DNA of 61,236 bases from Chlorobium sp. (GCA_028282595.1 JANQHQ010000038.1:1-61236); one strand, 5' to 3'. Counted from the stretch's first letter, positions 43,964 through 53,560 are shown. Notes: a model not told the origin generated them from the letters alone. Made by a program: numbers and translations.

Positions 43964-44761
43964 ATGCGCATTACCCTCCAACTCTCCCACTGCAACCGGC
44001 ACCTTACTTTACCGGTGAACGTCAATCACCAGATTTCCTCCCTTATTTACCACATCGTCGCGAACAGCTCCAGCGAGTATGCGAAGCGGTTGCATGAGCA
44101 GGGGTACCGGCTTGACAAGCGGACGTTCAAGCTGTTTACGTTTTCGCCGCTGATACCTGTCTTGCACCGGCGGTGGGAAATGAACAGAGACGGGACGATG
44201 ACGACCGATGCGCGGAGCGTGTCGCTTATGATCTCTTCCGGGAAGGTCGAGTTTATCGAGCATCTGGTTATCGGGCTCCTGCATCAGCCGTTCGTCGAGA
44301 TCGGGCACCAGCGGTTCAGGGTGGAGACGGTCAAGAAGCTCGATCCTCCTGAACTCGTTGACGACATGCAGTTTATCATGCTCTCGCCGCTGGTCTGTTC
44401 GACGAGGCTGGACGGGAAGACCCACCCCAGTTACCTTTTTCCCGGGGACGAGGGATTCGAGCGGCTGCTGCTGGAAAACCTCTTGCGCAAGCACGAGGCT
44501 CTGCACGGCAGGGCGTACGGGGATGCAGATCCCGGACTCCGATTCGACGTGCCGGAAGAGTATCTCGAACGGAAACACGGCCGGATCACCAAGCTGGTGA
44601 CGCTCAAGGAGGGCTTGCCCGACGAGATCAGGATACGCGGCGCGTTTGCACCCTTCCGCTTACGCGCCCCCGAACCGCTTGTCGAGGTCGGTTACTACTG
44701 CGGGTTCGGGGAGAAGAATTCGCAGGGGTTCGGTATGGTTAAGGTAGGTAGGTGCCCATAA
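43964..44761 (+). CDS. cas6: Cas6 crRNA-processing endoribonuclease
   Basis: The 265-residue tandem-ferredoxin protein begins with MRITLQLSHCNRHLTLPVNV and NHQISSLIYHIV, and has the C-terminal glycine-rich loop GYYCGFGEKNSQGFGMVKV, diagnostic for Cas6. It would cut repeat transcripts 3' of the hairpin to leave the eight-base ATTACGAC handle. It is 6 bp after cmr1 but more GC-rich than the cmr genes, closer to RT-cas1 in composition. Confidence 0.93.
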   Translation: MRITLQLSHCNRHLTLPVNVNHQISSLIYHIVANSSSEYAKRLHEQGYRLDKRTFKLFTFSPLIPVLHRRWEMNRDGTMTTDARSVSLMISSGKVEFIEHLVIGLLHQPFVEIGHQRFRVETVKKLDPPELVDDMQFIMLSPLVCSTRLDGKTHPSYLFPGDEGFERLLLENLLRKHEALHGRAYGDADPGLRFDVPEEYLERKHGRITKLVTLKEGLPDEIRIRGAFAPFRLRAPEPLVEVGYYCGFGEKNSQGFGMVKVGRCP

Positions 44762-44805
44762 GGATTTTCATTACATTTCAGAATAACTGTTTGTTCATAG
44801 CCGCC

Positions 44806-45105
44806 ATGAAATTTTCTTTTGAAGAATATTCATCCGGGATATCGAGAATTTGCGCTACGTACGGGATTAAATCCCTTACGGCGTTCGGAGGGGTGCTTTC
44901 GGACGAGTTCAACGAAGAAAGCGATCTCGACTTTCTTCTTGAGTTGTTCGGTACCGAGAACGGAATGGTCAGATACATGAGTATCAAGCGTGAACTGGAG
45001 GAGCTTTTTCAAAGGTCCGTGGATCTCGTTATGCCCAAGTCCATAACGAACGAGCGTCTGAAGCGTTATATCTACGAAAAAACGAGGACTGTCTATGCGG
45101 CATGA
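44806..45105 (+). CDS. MNT-type nucleotidyltransferase, second copy
   Basis: The 99-residue minimal nucleotidyltransferase has TAFGGVLSDEFNEESDLDFLLEL, the Gx11DxD pattern with GG in place of GS. Its partner HEPN gene, which starts at 45095, is cut short, so this antitoxin-like gene is orphaned. The ATG at 44806 is preferred over an earlier frame overlapping cas6. Confidence 0.8.
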   Translation: MKFSFEEYSSGISRICATYGIKSLTAFGGVLSDEFNEESDLDFLLELFGTENGMVRYMSIKRELEELFQRSVDLVMPKSITNERLKRYIYEKTRTVYAA

Positions 45106-45181
45106 TCCTTTGGTCTGCATCGAAGATGCTCTTCGGGCGTGTCGCTTGATTCTTGAAAAGCTCCTCCCCCCTTCCGGCTAA
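45095..45181 (+). pseudogene. Truncated HEPN (DUF86/HepT) gene
   Basis: The frame opens MRHDPLVCIEDALRACRLIL, the start of DUF86-type HEPN proteins, and overlaps the MNT gene by 11 bp, as in intact pairs. It stops after 28 codons at 45181, without the Rx4H motif. batA begins 41 bp later. The break marks the right border of the CRISPR island. Confidence 0.65.
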
Positions 45182-45222
45182 CACCCTGTCTTTTTTCGCA
45201 TCTTTCCTGAAAGCGTCATGTC

Positions 45223-46212
45223 ATGATGGAGGACCTGTTTTCAGCAACCGGGTTCCGACTTGCCGAGCCCTGGTGGCTTCTGCTGCTGCCGGTGGTCGCG
45301 GCGGCCCGGCTGCTGCTGTTCAGGCGGAAGGGCCGGGCCATGATGTTTCCGGGCGTCGCCGGGCTGCGCTCCTCCGGGCTCGCGGCTTTTCCGTTTTGGA
45401 CGAACCTTCCGGCCTGGCTTGTGCTGGCGTCGCTCCTGCTCGCCCTGCTCTCTCTCGCCCGGCCTCAGGCGGTGGAGGCCGATGCGGGAGCGTCGAAGGG
45501 GATCGATATCGTGCTCGCGCTCGATATTTCGGATTCGATGGCGGAGCCGGGGTTCGGCGGTCGAAGTCGCCTGGAGGCGGCAAAGGATGTTGCGCTGCGG
45601 TTTGTTGCGAGCCGCCCGAAGGACCGGTTCGGTCTCGTGCTGTTCCGGGGCAAGAGCTTCACGCAATGCCCGCTGACGGCGGATCACCGTGTTTTGGGCA
45701 TGTTGCTTGGGGCCGTGACGCCGGACGCGATCAGCGACGAGGGTACGGCGATCGGTTCCGCCATACTGGTGTCTACCAACCGGTTGAGGGCTTCCGTTTC
45801 CCCCGAACGGCTGCTGGTTCTTCTGACCGACGGGGAACATAACACGGGCGAGATCGGACCGGTGACCGCCGCGGAGCTCGCCGTGAGGGAGGGTGTTCGT
45901 GTCTATGCGATCGGCGCTTTGGCGGACGGCGCGGGAAAAGGCCGGGAGTCGCTTTCGGAAAAGGATGGGGAGCTCAACGAGGGGGTGCTGCGCAAGGTCG
46001 CGCGCATCACGGGTGGGAGGTACTTCAGGGCGTCCGACCGGCAGGGGCTCCGGGAGGCTTTCCGGGAGATCGGGGAGATGCAGGGAGCCCGCTTCGGGGA
46101 TGCGGCGTCCACACGGCGCGTGGAGCTTTATCCATGGCTGCTCTTTCCGGCGTGGGGCCTGCTCGCGGCGGGGCTGGTGCTGGGAAATACACGGTTGATG
46201 CGTATCCCCTGA
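45223..46212 (+). CDS. BatA-like VWA membrane protein
   Basis: The 329-residue protein has two N-terminal membrane helices (about 15-33 and 60-80), a VWA domain with complete MIDAS residues (DISDSM near residue 103, the threonine after ISDEGTA, LTDGEHN) and a C-terminal helix. This is the BatA architecture and length. The usual upstream partners moxR and DUF58 lie 17 kb away across the CRISPR island, and batB lies across a group II intron. Confidence 0.88.
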   Translation: MMEDLFSATGFRLAEPWWLLLLPVVAAARLLLFRRKGRAMMFPGVAGLRSSGLAAFPFWTNLPAWLVLASLLLALLSLARPQAVEADAGASKGIDIVLALDISDSMAEPGFGGRSRLEAAKDVALRFVASRPKDRFGLVLFRGKSFTQCPLTADHRVLGMLLGAVTPDAISDEGTAIGSAILVSTNRLRASVSPERLLVLLTDGEHNTGEIGPVTAAELAVREGVRVYAIGALADGAGKGRESLSEKDGELNEGVLRKVARITGGRYFRASDRQGLREAFREIGEMQGARFGDAASTRRVELYPWLLFPAWGLLAAGLVLGNTRLMRIP

Positions 46213-46767
46213 GATGGAGAACGTTGAATTGTTGATTTGCTGAACTGGTGTGCCGTAGATAAGCGGTACAGGAGATGAGGGTAGGTCCCTCGCAATCGGC
46301 TTGCAGGAGCAGGTTGCAAACCACCGTAAGCGGCGATGGTCAAAAGCCGTGGTCGTGAGCGTTACGGAAAAGGCCCTGAGTCAAAGGGTCAGGTGAGAGC
46401 CGGAAAGACGAACACCAGTGAACTGCCGTGAACGTGTCGAAAGAATCAAGATGACATCAAAACCGGGTAGCGGTTCAGACCCGGGATGAATCTGGAAGAA
46501 ACCTGCTTACTGATCAGATGATGTCCGGCATAAAGGCAGCGTGAGTCCGGCTTGGGCTCCTGTATCGAACTGCGGGAACCTTCGATGACGATGGAAAGGG
46601 AAAAGGCACAAGCGTAAAACCCGAGGCCGAAAGTACCGAAGCGTCATGAAGGGGCGGAGCAATTCGTAGTAGCGAAGAAGTCCTTGTAAAGAGGGTGGAG
46701 CGAAGGGGTTGCGTCATCTGGTCATGCAGTAATGTCAACTGTAGGAAAACAGAAGGAATGTTAAGGC

Positions 46768-48009
46768 ATGACAAAGCCGTATGAGATTTCCAAAGAGCTT
46801 GTCAGACAAGCCTATCGACGAGTAAAGGCAAACAAAGGAACAGCAGGAGTCGATAAAGAAAGTCTACAGGCATTCGAGCAGAATCTGGAAAACAATCTGT
46901 ACAAAATCTGGAACAGGCTGAGCTCCGGAAGTTATTTTCCTCCAGCGGTGAAGCGGGTGGAAATCCCGAAGAAATCAGGAGGGAAAAGACAACTGGGAGT
47001 GCCGACGGTATCAGATCGAGTGGCACAGATGGTGGTAAAGCTAAAGCTCGAACCACTCTTGGAACCGGTGTTTCATGAAGATTCCTATGGATATCGGCCA
47101 GGAAAATCCGCGCAGGAAGCCATAGGGGTGGTGAGGCAAAGGTGCTGGGAGTATGATTGGTTGGTGGAATATGACATCCACAAGTTCTTTGACACGATCA
47201 GTCATGAGCTGTTGATGCGGGCGTTGAAGAAACACTGCCAGATCGGGTGGGTATTGCTGTATGTACAACGCTGGTTGGAAGCACCGGTAGCAATCCGGGA
47301 AGGGGAAGAGGAAGAACGCAGAGCAGGCACGCCACAAGGCGGAGTGATCAGCCCGCTCCTGGCCAATTTGTTCTTACACTATGACTTTGACCGGTGGGTG
47401 AATGAAAACCTGGGAGGTGTGCCGTTTTGCCGGTATGCTGATGATGGGGTACTGCATTGCAAAACCAGAGCACAGGCCGAACTGGTGCTGAAGAAAATCA
47501 GGGTTCGTTTTGAAGAGTGTGGTTTGGAATTGCACCCGGAGAAAACCCGTATCGTGTATTGCAAGGACAAGAAGCGTCGAGGGAATTACCCGGAAATCAG
47601 TTTCACCTATCTGAGTTACACGTTTCGTGGTAGGAGTGTCTCAAGTCGTTACGGACAACTGTTTGTTGGTTTTGTGCCGGCAGCGAGTCGGGAAGCGGTG
47701 CGGGAGATGAAGCAGACTATCAGGAGATGGAAGTTACAACTCAAGAACAGCGAAGACTTGAAAGAACTCTCAGAGAAGTATAATCCTGTGCTGAGAGGGT
47801 GGATGAATTACTTTGGAAAGTTTCACCGATCAGCGCTGAAGCCAGTGTGGTTCCAGATGAATGAGCATCTGGTGAACTGGATGATGCGTAAGCATAAACA
47901 CTTGAGGAGACGAAAGACAAAAGCAGGAAGATTGTTGAGAATGATGGCTGAGTCAAATCCTGGATTGTTTGTGCACTGGAAATTCGGAATACTTCCGATG
48001 GCTGGATGA
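46768..48009 (+). CDS. ltrA: Group II intron reverse transcriptase/maturase (LtrA type)
   Basis: The protein has 413 residues: an RT domain with GTAGVDKESL, YDIHKFFDTISHELL, AGTPQGGVISPLLANLFLH and catalytic YADD (about residue 220), then a maturase X domain (YNPVLRGWMNYFGKFH). There is no C-terminal HNH endonuclease, so mobility would rely on endonuclease-independent target priming. It ends 4 bp before domain V, as usual for intron-encoded proteins in domain IV. Confidence 0.95.
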   Translation: MTKPYEISKELVRQAYRRVKANKGTAGVDKESLQAFEQNLENNLYKIWNRLSSGSYFPPAVKRVEIPKKSGGKRQLGVPTVSDRVAQMVVKLKLEPLLEPVFHEDSYGYRPGKSAQEAIGVVRQRCWEYDWLVEYDIHKFFDTISHELLMRALKKHCQIGWVLLYVQRWLEAPVAIREGEEEERRAGTPQGGVISPLLANLFLHYDFDRWVNENLGGVPFCRYADDGVLHCKTRAQAELVLKKIRVRFEECGLELHPEKTRIVYCKDKKRRGNYPEISFTYLSYTFRGRSVSSRYGQLFVGFVPAASREAVREMKQTIRRWKLQLKNSEDLKELSEKYNPVLRGWMNYFGKFHRSALKPVWFQMNEHLVNWMMRKHKHLRRRKTKAGRLLRMMAESNPGLFVHWKFGILPMAG

Positions 48010-48013
48010 TGGA

Positions 48014-48046
48014 AGCCGGATGAATCGAGAGGTTCATGTCCGGTTT
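48014..48046 (+). ncRNA. Group II intron domain V
   Basis: A compact hairpin has AAGCCGGA pairing with TCCGGTTT, a GAGA tetraloop and TGAATC/GGTTCA as the upper stem, with the AGC catalytic triad at the base. The form and position, right after the maturase stop, are diagnostic. Confidence 0.8.
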
Positions 48047-48117
48047 TGCGAGGGGCCGAAGGTGAAATTCCTTTGGTCTACTCACCTTGATGGTGGTCGA
48101 GTGCACGGGCGACCGTT

Positions 48118-48145
48118 CGTAGGGGCAGGCCCCCGTGCCTGCCCG
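48118..48145 (+). repeat. GTAGGGGCAGG-type palindromic repeat
   Basis: CGTAGGGGCAGGCCCCCGTG begins a copy of the short palindrome also at 25983 and 31115, located in the 3' flank of the group II intron. Confidence 0.6.
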
Positions 48146-48229
48146 TCATTGTCCCCGCCGTGAGTGCGATTCCGGAGGAGGGGGTGTGACCGGTGGTATA
48201 CGTGGTCGTCAAATTTGACCGTGAATGTC

Positions 48230-49255
48230 ATGTGTTTCGAGTTTCCTGAACGGCTTGTCGCGTTCTGGCTGCTTCTGCCGCTTGCGGGCGTGATGGCCTA
48301 CGGCGTATGGAAGCAACTCAGCGCAAGACGGCGCCTTGCCGACGTCTCCCTTACCGAAGGGCTTCTGGGAAAGTGGAGCGTCCGGCGGGAAGCGGGGCTG
48401 AGGGCGCTGCAGTTCGCGGCGTTCTCGCTGCTGCTCGCGGCGTGGTGCGGTCCGCGCCTCTGCTCCGGCGAACGTCCGGTCCGGCGTGACGCGCTCGATG
48501 TCGCCTATGTGCTCGACGTGTCGAACAGCATGCTTGCAAGGGACGTTTCGCCCGACCGGCTCGCCCGTGCGAAACGGGTGATTTCGCGCATCGACGCCGG
48601 CTACGGGCGCGGACGCAGGAGTCTGGTCGCTTTCGCCGGTTCGGCGGTTCTGCAATGCCCGCTGACCTACGACCGGCAGGCGTTCGATGCGATGCTCGAT
48701 GCGGCGGTTCCCGCTCTTCTCGAGGCGCAGGGGACCGATCTGCGCCAGGCTCTCGAAACGGCGCTTCGCGCGCTCGGCGGGGGTTCAAAAGGAGCGAAAC
48801 GGGGAGCGCAGGCGGTTGTTCTCGTGACCGACGGCGAGAATCATGCGGGGGGCGGACCGTCCTTCGGCCGGATGCTCGGTGCGAGGGGCGTCCGGTTGGC
48901 GATTATCGGGATCGGCCGTGAGGCTCCGGTCGCCATTCCGGCCGCCGGAGGCGATGTGATGGCCGATGCTTCCGGGGAGCCGGTAAGGACAAGCTTCGAG
49001 CCGGGCGAGCTTTCGGCTGTCGCGGAAAACGCCGGGGGGATTTTTCTGCACGGCGCGAAAGGGGGGGATACCGCGGAACGGGTCGTCGACTACCTGGAGA
49101 GGATCGACGCAGGCGAGCGGTGGACGAGCGAGCCGCTCTACGGGACACGCCTCTACCCCTACTTCGTGCTGCTTGCCGTGGCGCTGTTGCTCACGTCGGA
49201 ATGGGCCGGCCGGCGTTCGGCCGGAGCGGATGAGCGTTACGGTGCGCGATCGTGA
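48230..49255 (+). CDS. BatB-like VWA membrane protein
   Basis: The 341-residue protein has N-terminal membrane helices (about 9-25 and 58-76), a VWA domain with DVSNSMLARD and VTDGENHAGG, and a C-terminal helix (YFVLLAVALLLTSEW). This matches BatB, the second VWA protein of bat operons. The ATG at 48230 is chosen because upstream in-frame codons fall in the intron flank. The 49-bp spacing to the repeat leaves little room for a promoter, and the intron must be spliced for co-transcription with batA. Confidence 0.85.
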   Translation: MCFEFPERLVAFWLLLPLAGVMAYGVWKQLSARRRLADVSLTEGLLGKWSVRREAGLRALQFAAFSLLLAAWCGPRLCSGERPVRRDALDVAYVLDVSNSMLARDVSPDRLARAKRVISRIDAGYGRGRRSLVAFAGSAVLQCPLTYDRQAFDAMLDAAVPALLEAQGTDLRQALETALRALGGGSKGAKRGAQAVVLVTDGENHAGGGPSFGRMLGARGVRLAIIGIGREAPVAIPAAGGDVMADASGEPVRTSFEPGELSAVAENAGGIFLHGAKGGDTAERVVDYLERIDAGERWTSEPLYGTRLYPYFVLLAVALLLTSEWAGRRSAGADERYGARS

Positions 49256-49346
49256 GCAGGGGCTTCCGGGAAATGCGATAAAATTGTTACATTTATTTTC
49301 CGGAATTTTCAATTCATGCATCGAGGACCAAAAACCACGTAATCCG

Positions 49347-49640
49347 ATGGAGCAGCAGGAAACACAGCAGAAGAACGTGTTCGAGCCGATCGAGAAAGCC
49401 AAGCTCGCCATGCGCCTGGTGGGTAATCCCGATTTCGAACAGGAGCTCGACGAATACGTTCGCGGAAAGAACTACGACGAAGCGAGCGTCAATCTGTTCA
49501 AGCAGCAGATAGGAATCCAGCAGCGTTTGCAGAAAGAGGGCGGAAGGCTTGTGAGCACCGGAGGACAGATCGTCAGCATGGTTTTCGGCGCTCTTGCGAA
49601 AGGGCTGCAGGAAGCGGCCGCCCGGAACAGCCAGCAGTAG
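49347..49640 (+). CDS. Small helical protein, unknown
   Basis: The 97-residue soluble protein is acidic and glutamine-rich at both ends, predicted helical, with an amphipathic stretch GGQIVSMVFGALAKGLQEAA near its C-terminus. No family is recognised. It follows batB by 91 bp. Its TAG stop codon is completed by the first G of MITE copy H, so the gene's 3' end was set or preserved by the insertion. Confidence 0.55.
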   Translation: MEQQETQQKNVFEPIEKAKLAMRLVGNPDFEQELDEYVRGKNYDEASVNLFKQQIGIQQRLQKEGGRLVSTGGQIVSMVFGALAKGLQEAAARNSQQ

Positions 49641-49788
49641 GGCACCTCTATTTATTCCGCGTTTCAATTGCTTCGTTGTCCCGACACGTCGGGATGAGGA
49701 TTTCGAAGTTTATCCCGATTGCTATCGGGACTCCGTTCGCCTTGCATCCCGATGAAATCGGGACTCATGACAATACATAGAGGTCCCC
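49640..49788 (+). mobile_element. MITE copy H, complete, older
   Basis: This 149-bp element starts GGGCACCTCTATT and ends ACATAGAGGTCCCC, where one base of the terminus differs. Flanks AGTA and GGTA fit a 4-bp target duplication with one change. It contains three hairpins (TCCCGACacGTCGGGA, TCCCGATtgctATCGGGA, TCCCGATgaaATCGGGA). Confidence 0.8.
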
Positions 49789-49805
49789 GGTAGTTTCGGG
49801 GGGCT

Positions 49806-51437
49806 TCAGTCCCGGCCGCCTGCGCCGATTCCCCCGAACCGTATACCCGCCAGCGCGGCCATTTCCCTTTTCCAGGTGACGAGATCGTCCGGCCCGAATT
49901 TTTCCAGCCGGTCGTGTCCGCACGCCCTGGCCATGACCTGCATCATGGCGACCGAATTCCGCAGGAAGTTGTTCACCCTTGCGGCGGATTCCCCGGTCTG
50001 TATCCGTTCGCGCAGCCCGGGATCCTGGGTTGCGATGCCGACCGGGCAGTGGTTGTTGTGGCAGGCACGCATGCCGAGACAGCCCGCGGCCTGGATCGCG
50101 GCGTTGCCGAGCGCGATGCCGTCGGCCCCGAGTGCGAGCGCCTTGATGAAATGGGACTCGACGCGCAGCCCCCCGGTGATGATAAGCGTGACGTGCCGGG
50201 CGCCCCGGCGGTCGAGATGTGCTCTCGCCCTTGCCAGAGCCGGTATGGTCGGTACCGAAATGTTGTATTTCAACAGGTCGGGAGAGGCTCCCGTGCCGCC
50301 GCCCCTGCCGTCGAGGATGATGTAGTCCACGCCGATATCGAGCGCGAAATCCAGATCGGCTTCGATGTGCTGGGCGGACAGTTTCATGCCGACCGGGATG
50401 CCTCCGGTCGCTTCGCGCACCTCTCCGGCGATCCTGCGGAAATCTTCGGGCGTGGAGAGATTCCGGAAGCGGGAGGGGGATTTGGCAGCCTCCCCCGGAC
50501 GAACCCCGCGCACCTCCGCGATCTCCGCGCTGACCTTTCCGGAGGGCAGGGTGCTTCCGGCGCCGGTTTTGGCCGCCTGTCCCGCCTTGAAGTGGAATGC
50601 CCTGCATCCTTTCACCTGTTCGACGCTCCAGCCGAATTCGCCCGGAGCGAGCTCGTAGAAATAGCGCGAGTTCTCGCGCCGTTCGGCTTCGAGCATGCCC
50701 CCTTCACCCGAACAGATGCCGGTCCCGGCGAGTTCCGCCCCTTTCGAGAGGGCGATTTTCGTTTCGCGGCCGAGCGCGCCGAAGCTCATGTCGGTTACAA
50801 GGAGGGGAATGTCGAGCTCCAGCGGCCTTTGCGCGTTCGGTCCCACCACGAGTGTGGTTTCGACCGGCTCTTCGTCGAGCAGGGGACGCCGGGCGAGCTG
50901 CGCCGCCAGTATCTGGATGTCCTCCCAGCGGGGGAGTTCGACGAGCGGGACGCCCATCGCGGAAACGGGTCCGTGGGCGTGGAAAGCGACAGGGTCGGTG
51001 GATGCGAGCCGGTTGATATAGCTGTTATACGGTTCCTCCGGTCCACCGGTCTGATCGGCGTAGAGTCCGAGATAGGTCTCGCGGTTCCAGGGCTGCGGGT
51101 TTTTCAGAGCCCACTCCCTGACTTCTTCGATGTCGACGAAAACCGCATCCGCGCGGCGGTCGATGACCGCGGAGAACTTGTGCAGGGCTTCGTCGTTGTT
51201 GTACTCGCTGACGCCGCTCTCCGTCCGGTAGTCCCAGCCGTGCACCCCGCAGAGCAGGTTCCTGCCCTCGATGTGACCGTCCGCCATGAGCGCGCCCCGG
51301 TGCAGGCAGCGGCCGTAGAGGACCGAAACGTCGTCGCCGAGGCGGATAACGACGAGGTCGACATCGCCGACCAGAGCGTACCGGGGTTTTTTGTCCTCCA
51401 GCCCGCTCCAGGTTGCAACTTTAACTTTTTTTGTCAT
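49806..51437 (-). CDS. Rieske-glutamate synthase (GOGAT FMN domain) hybrid
   Basis: The 543-residue protein joins an N-terminal Rieske [2Fe-2S] domain (CLHRGAL and CGVHGWDY, residues about 43-75) to an archaeal-type GltB FMN/3Fe-4S domain, with GGGTGASPDLLKYNISVPTI and cysteines in CLGMRACHNNHCPVG. The amidotransferase domain is absent. The reaction is probably an oxidoreduction related to glutamate synthesis, with electrons entering through the Rieske centre, which is an inference. The ATG at 51437 has a weak ribosome-binding site; another start at 51452 exists. Confidence 0.85.
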   Translation of the reverse strand: MTKKVKVATWSGLEDKKPRYALVGDVDLVVIRLGDDVSVLYGRCLHRGALMADGHIEGRNLLCGVHGWDYRTESGVSEYNNDEALHKFSAVIDRRADAVFVDIEEVREWALKNPQPWNRETYLGLYADQTGGPEEPYNSYINRLASTDPVAFHAHGPVSAMGVPLVELPRWEDIQILAAQLARRPLLDEEPVETTLVVGPNAQRPLELDIPLLVTDMSFGALGRETKIALSKGAELAGTGICSGEGGMLEAERRENSRYFYELAPGEFGWSVEQVKGCRAFHFKAGQAAKTGAGSTLPSGKVSAEIAEVRGVRPGEAAKSPSRFRNLSTPEDFRRIAGEVREATGGIPVGMKLSAQHIEADLDFALDIGVDYIILDGRGGGTGASPDLLKYNISVPTIPALARARAHLDRRGARHVTLIITGGLRVESHFIKALALGADGIALGNAAIQAAGCLGMRACHNNHCPVGIATQDPGLRERIQTGESAARVNNFLRNSVAMMQVMARACGHDRLEKFGPDDLVTWKREMAALAGIRFGGIGAGGRD

Positions 51438-51470
51438 TAAATTGTTATGCACATACAGCGTAACATGTTA

Positions 51471-51486
51471 ATACATAGAGGTGCCG
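51471..51486 (+). mobile_element. Solo MITE end
   Basis: ATACATAGAGGTGCCG matches only the right terminus of the MITE family. The rest is absent. It lies in the divergent gap between the Rieske-GOGAT gene and the short clpB gene, 43 bp before the latter's ATG. Confidence 0.5.
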
Positions 51487-51528
51487 TATATTACATCAAG
51501 ATAACCATTAAAAATCAGTTGAACCCAT

Positions 51529-52848
<1,320 letters not shown>

Positions 52849-52954
52849 GGATCGAGGGGGTTCCGGCGTCAAAAAGAAGAGGACCGGCATCCCGCTCAAA
52901 TCATGATTGGATGTTTGCCACGGTTTGATTTTATTAACAAAAAATTTTTTTCGT

Positions 52955-53491
52955 ATGAAGACGAGAGGAAAACTGCTTGTACTGTTGATGGTGTTGACCG
53001 GACTTGCGGCTACGCCGGCTTTTGCCGGATGGAACCCGCACGAAGAGGATATGGCGCAGCAGACGGTCCGTCTTTTTCAGAAAACCGATCCCTCGCTGGG
53101 CCGCTTTTTTCAGGAAGCGTACGGCTACGCCGTCTTTCCGGATGTCTACAAGGGCGGCTTTCTCCTCCTGGGAGGCGCCAGGGGCGAAGGGTTCGTATAC
53201 GAACAGGGCGCCCTGATCGGCAGCTCTTCCATCACCCAGGTCAACCTCGGACCGCAGCTCGGCGGGCAGGCGTTCTCGGAAATCATTTTCTTCCGTTCGC
53301 AGGCTGATCTCGAAGATTTCAAGCAGGGGAACTACGAACTGAACGCCCAGGCGAGCGCGATCGTCGTGACGTCGGGTGTCGCGGCCAGTGCGGAATATTC
53401 CGACGGGGTGGCGATTTTCGCCATACCCAAGAGCGGTCTGATGGCCGAGGCGTCCGTGGGCGGCCAGAAGTTCTCCTTCAAACCCTACTGA
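52955..53491 (+). CDS. Secreted SYLF/YSC84-domain protein
   Basis: The protein of 178 residues has a signal peptide (MKTRGKLLVLLMVLTGLAAT..AFA) followed by a SYLF lipid-binding domain: GRFFQEAYGYAVFPDVYKGGFLLLGGARGEGFVYEQG and LGGQAFSEIIFF. Such proteins bind lipids and are usually periplasmic or outer-membrane associated. The role here is unknown. Confidence 0.85.
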   Translation: MKTRGKLLVLLMVLTGLAATPAFAGWNPHEEDMAQQTVRLFQKTDPSLGRFFQEAYGYAVFPDVYKGGFLLLGGARGEGFVYEQGALIGSSSITQVNLGPQLGGQAFSEIIFFRSQADLEDFKQGNYELNAQASAIVVTSGVAASAEYSDGVAIFAIPKSGLMAEASVGGQKFSFKPY

Positions 53492-53560
53492 GCCGCATGT
53501 GCGGAGCGCAGGGCCGCTTCCCCGGTGAGGTAACCATTTTTGCCGACAAGCAGAGTTGCT

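Larger units (their letters stand above)
46248..48085 (+). mobile_element. Group II intron between batA and batB
   Basis: The 5' end fits GTGTG at 46248. About 520 bp of structured RNA precede the maturase gene. After it come domain V (48014-48046), which contains the catalytic AGC triad as AAGCCGGATGAATC-GAGA-, and a domain VI-like hairpin, ending near 48085 (CTACTCAC). The boundaries are estimates. It is inserted in an intergenic repeat that includes GTTGAATTGTTGATTTG upstream and a GTAGGGGCAGG palindrome downstream, so no coding gene is interrupted. Confidence 0.85.
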
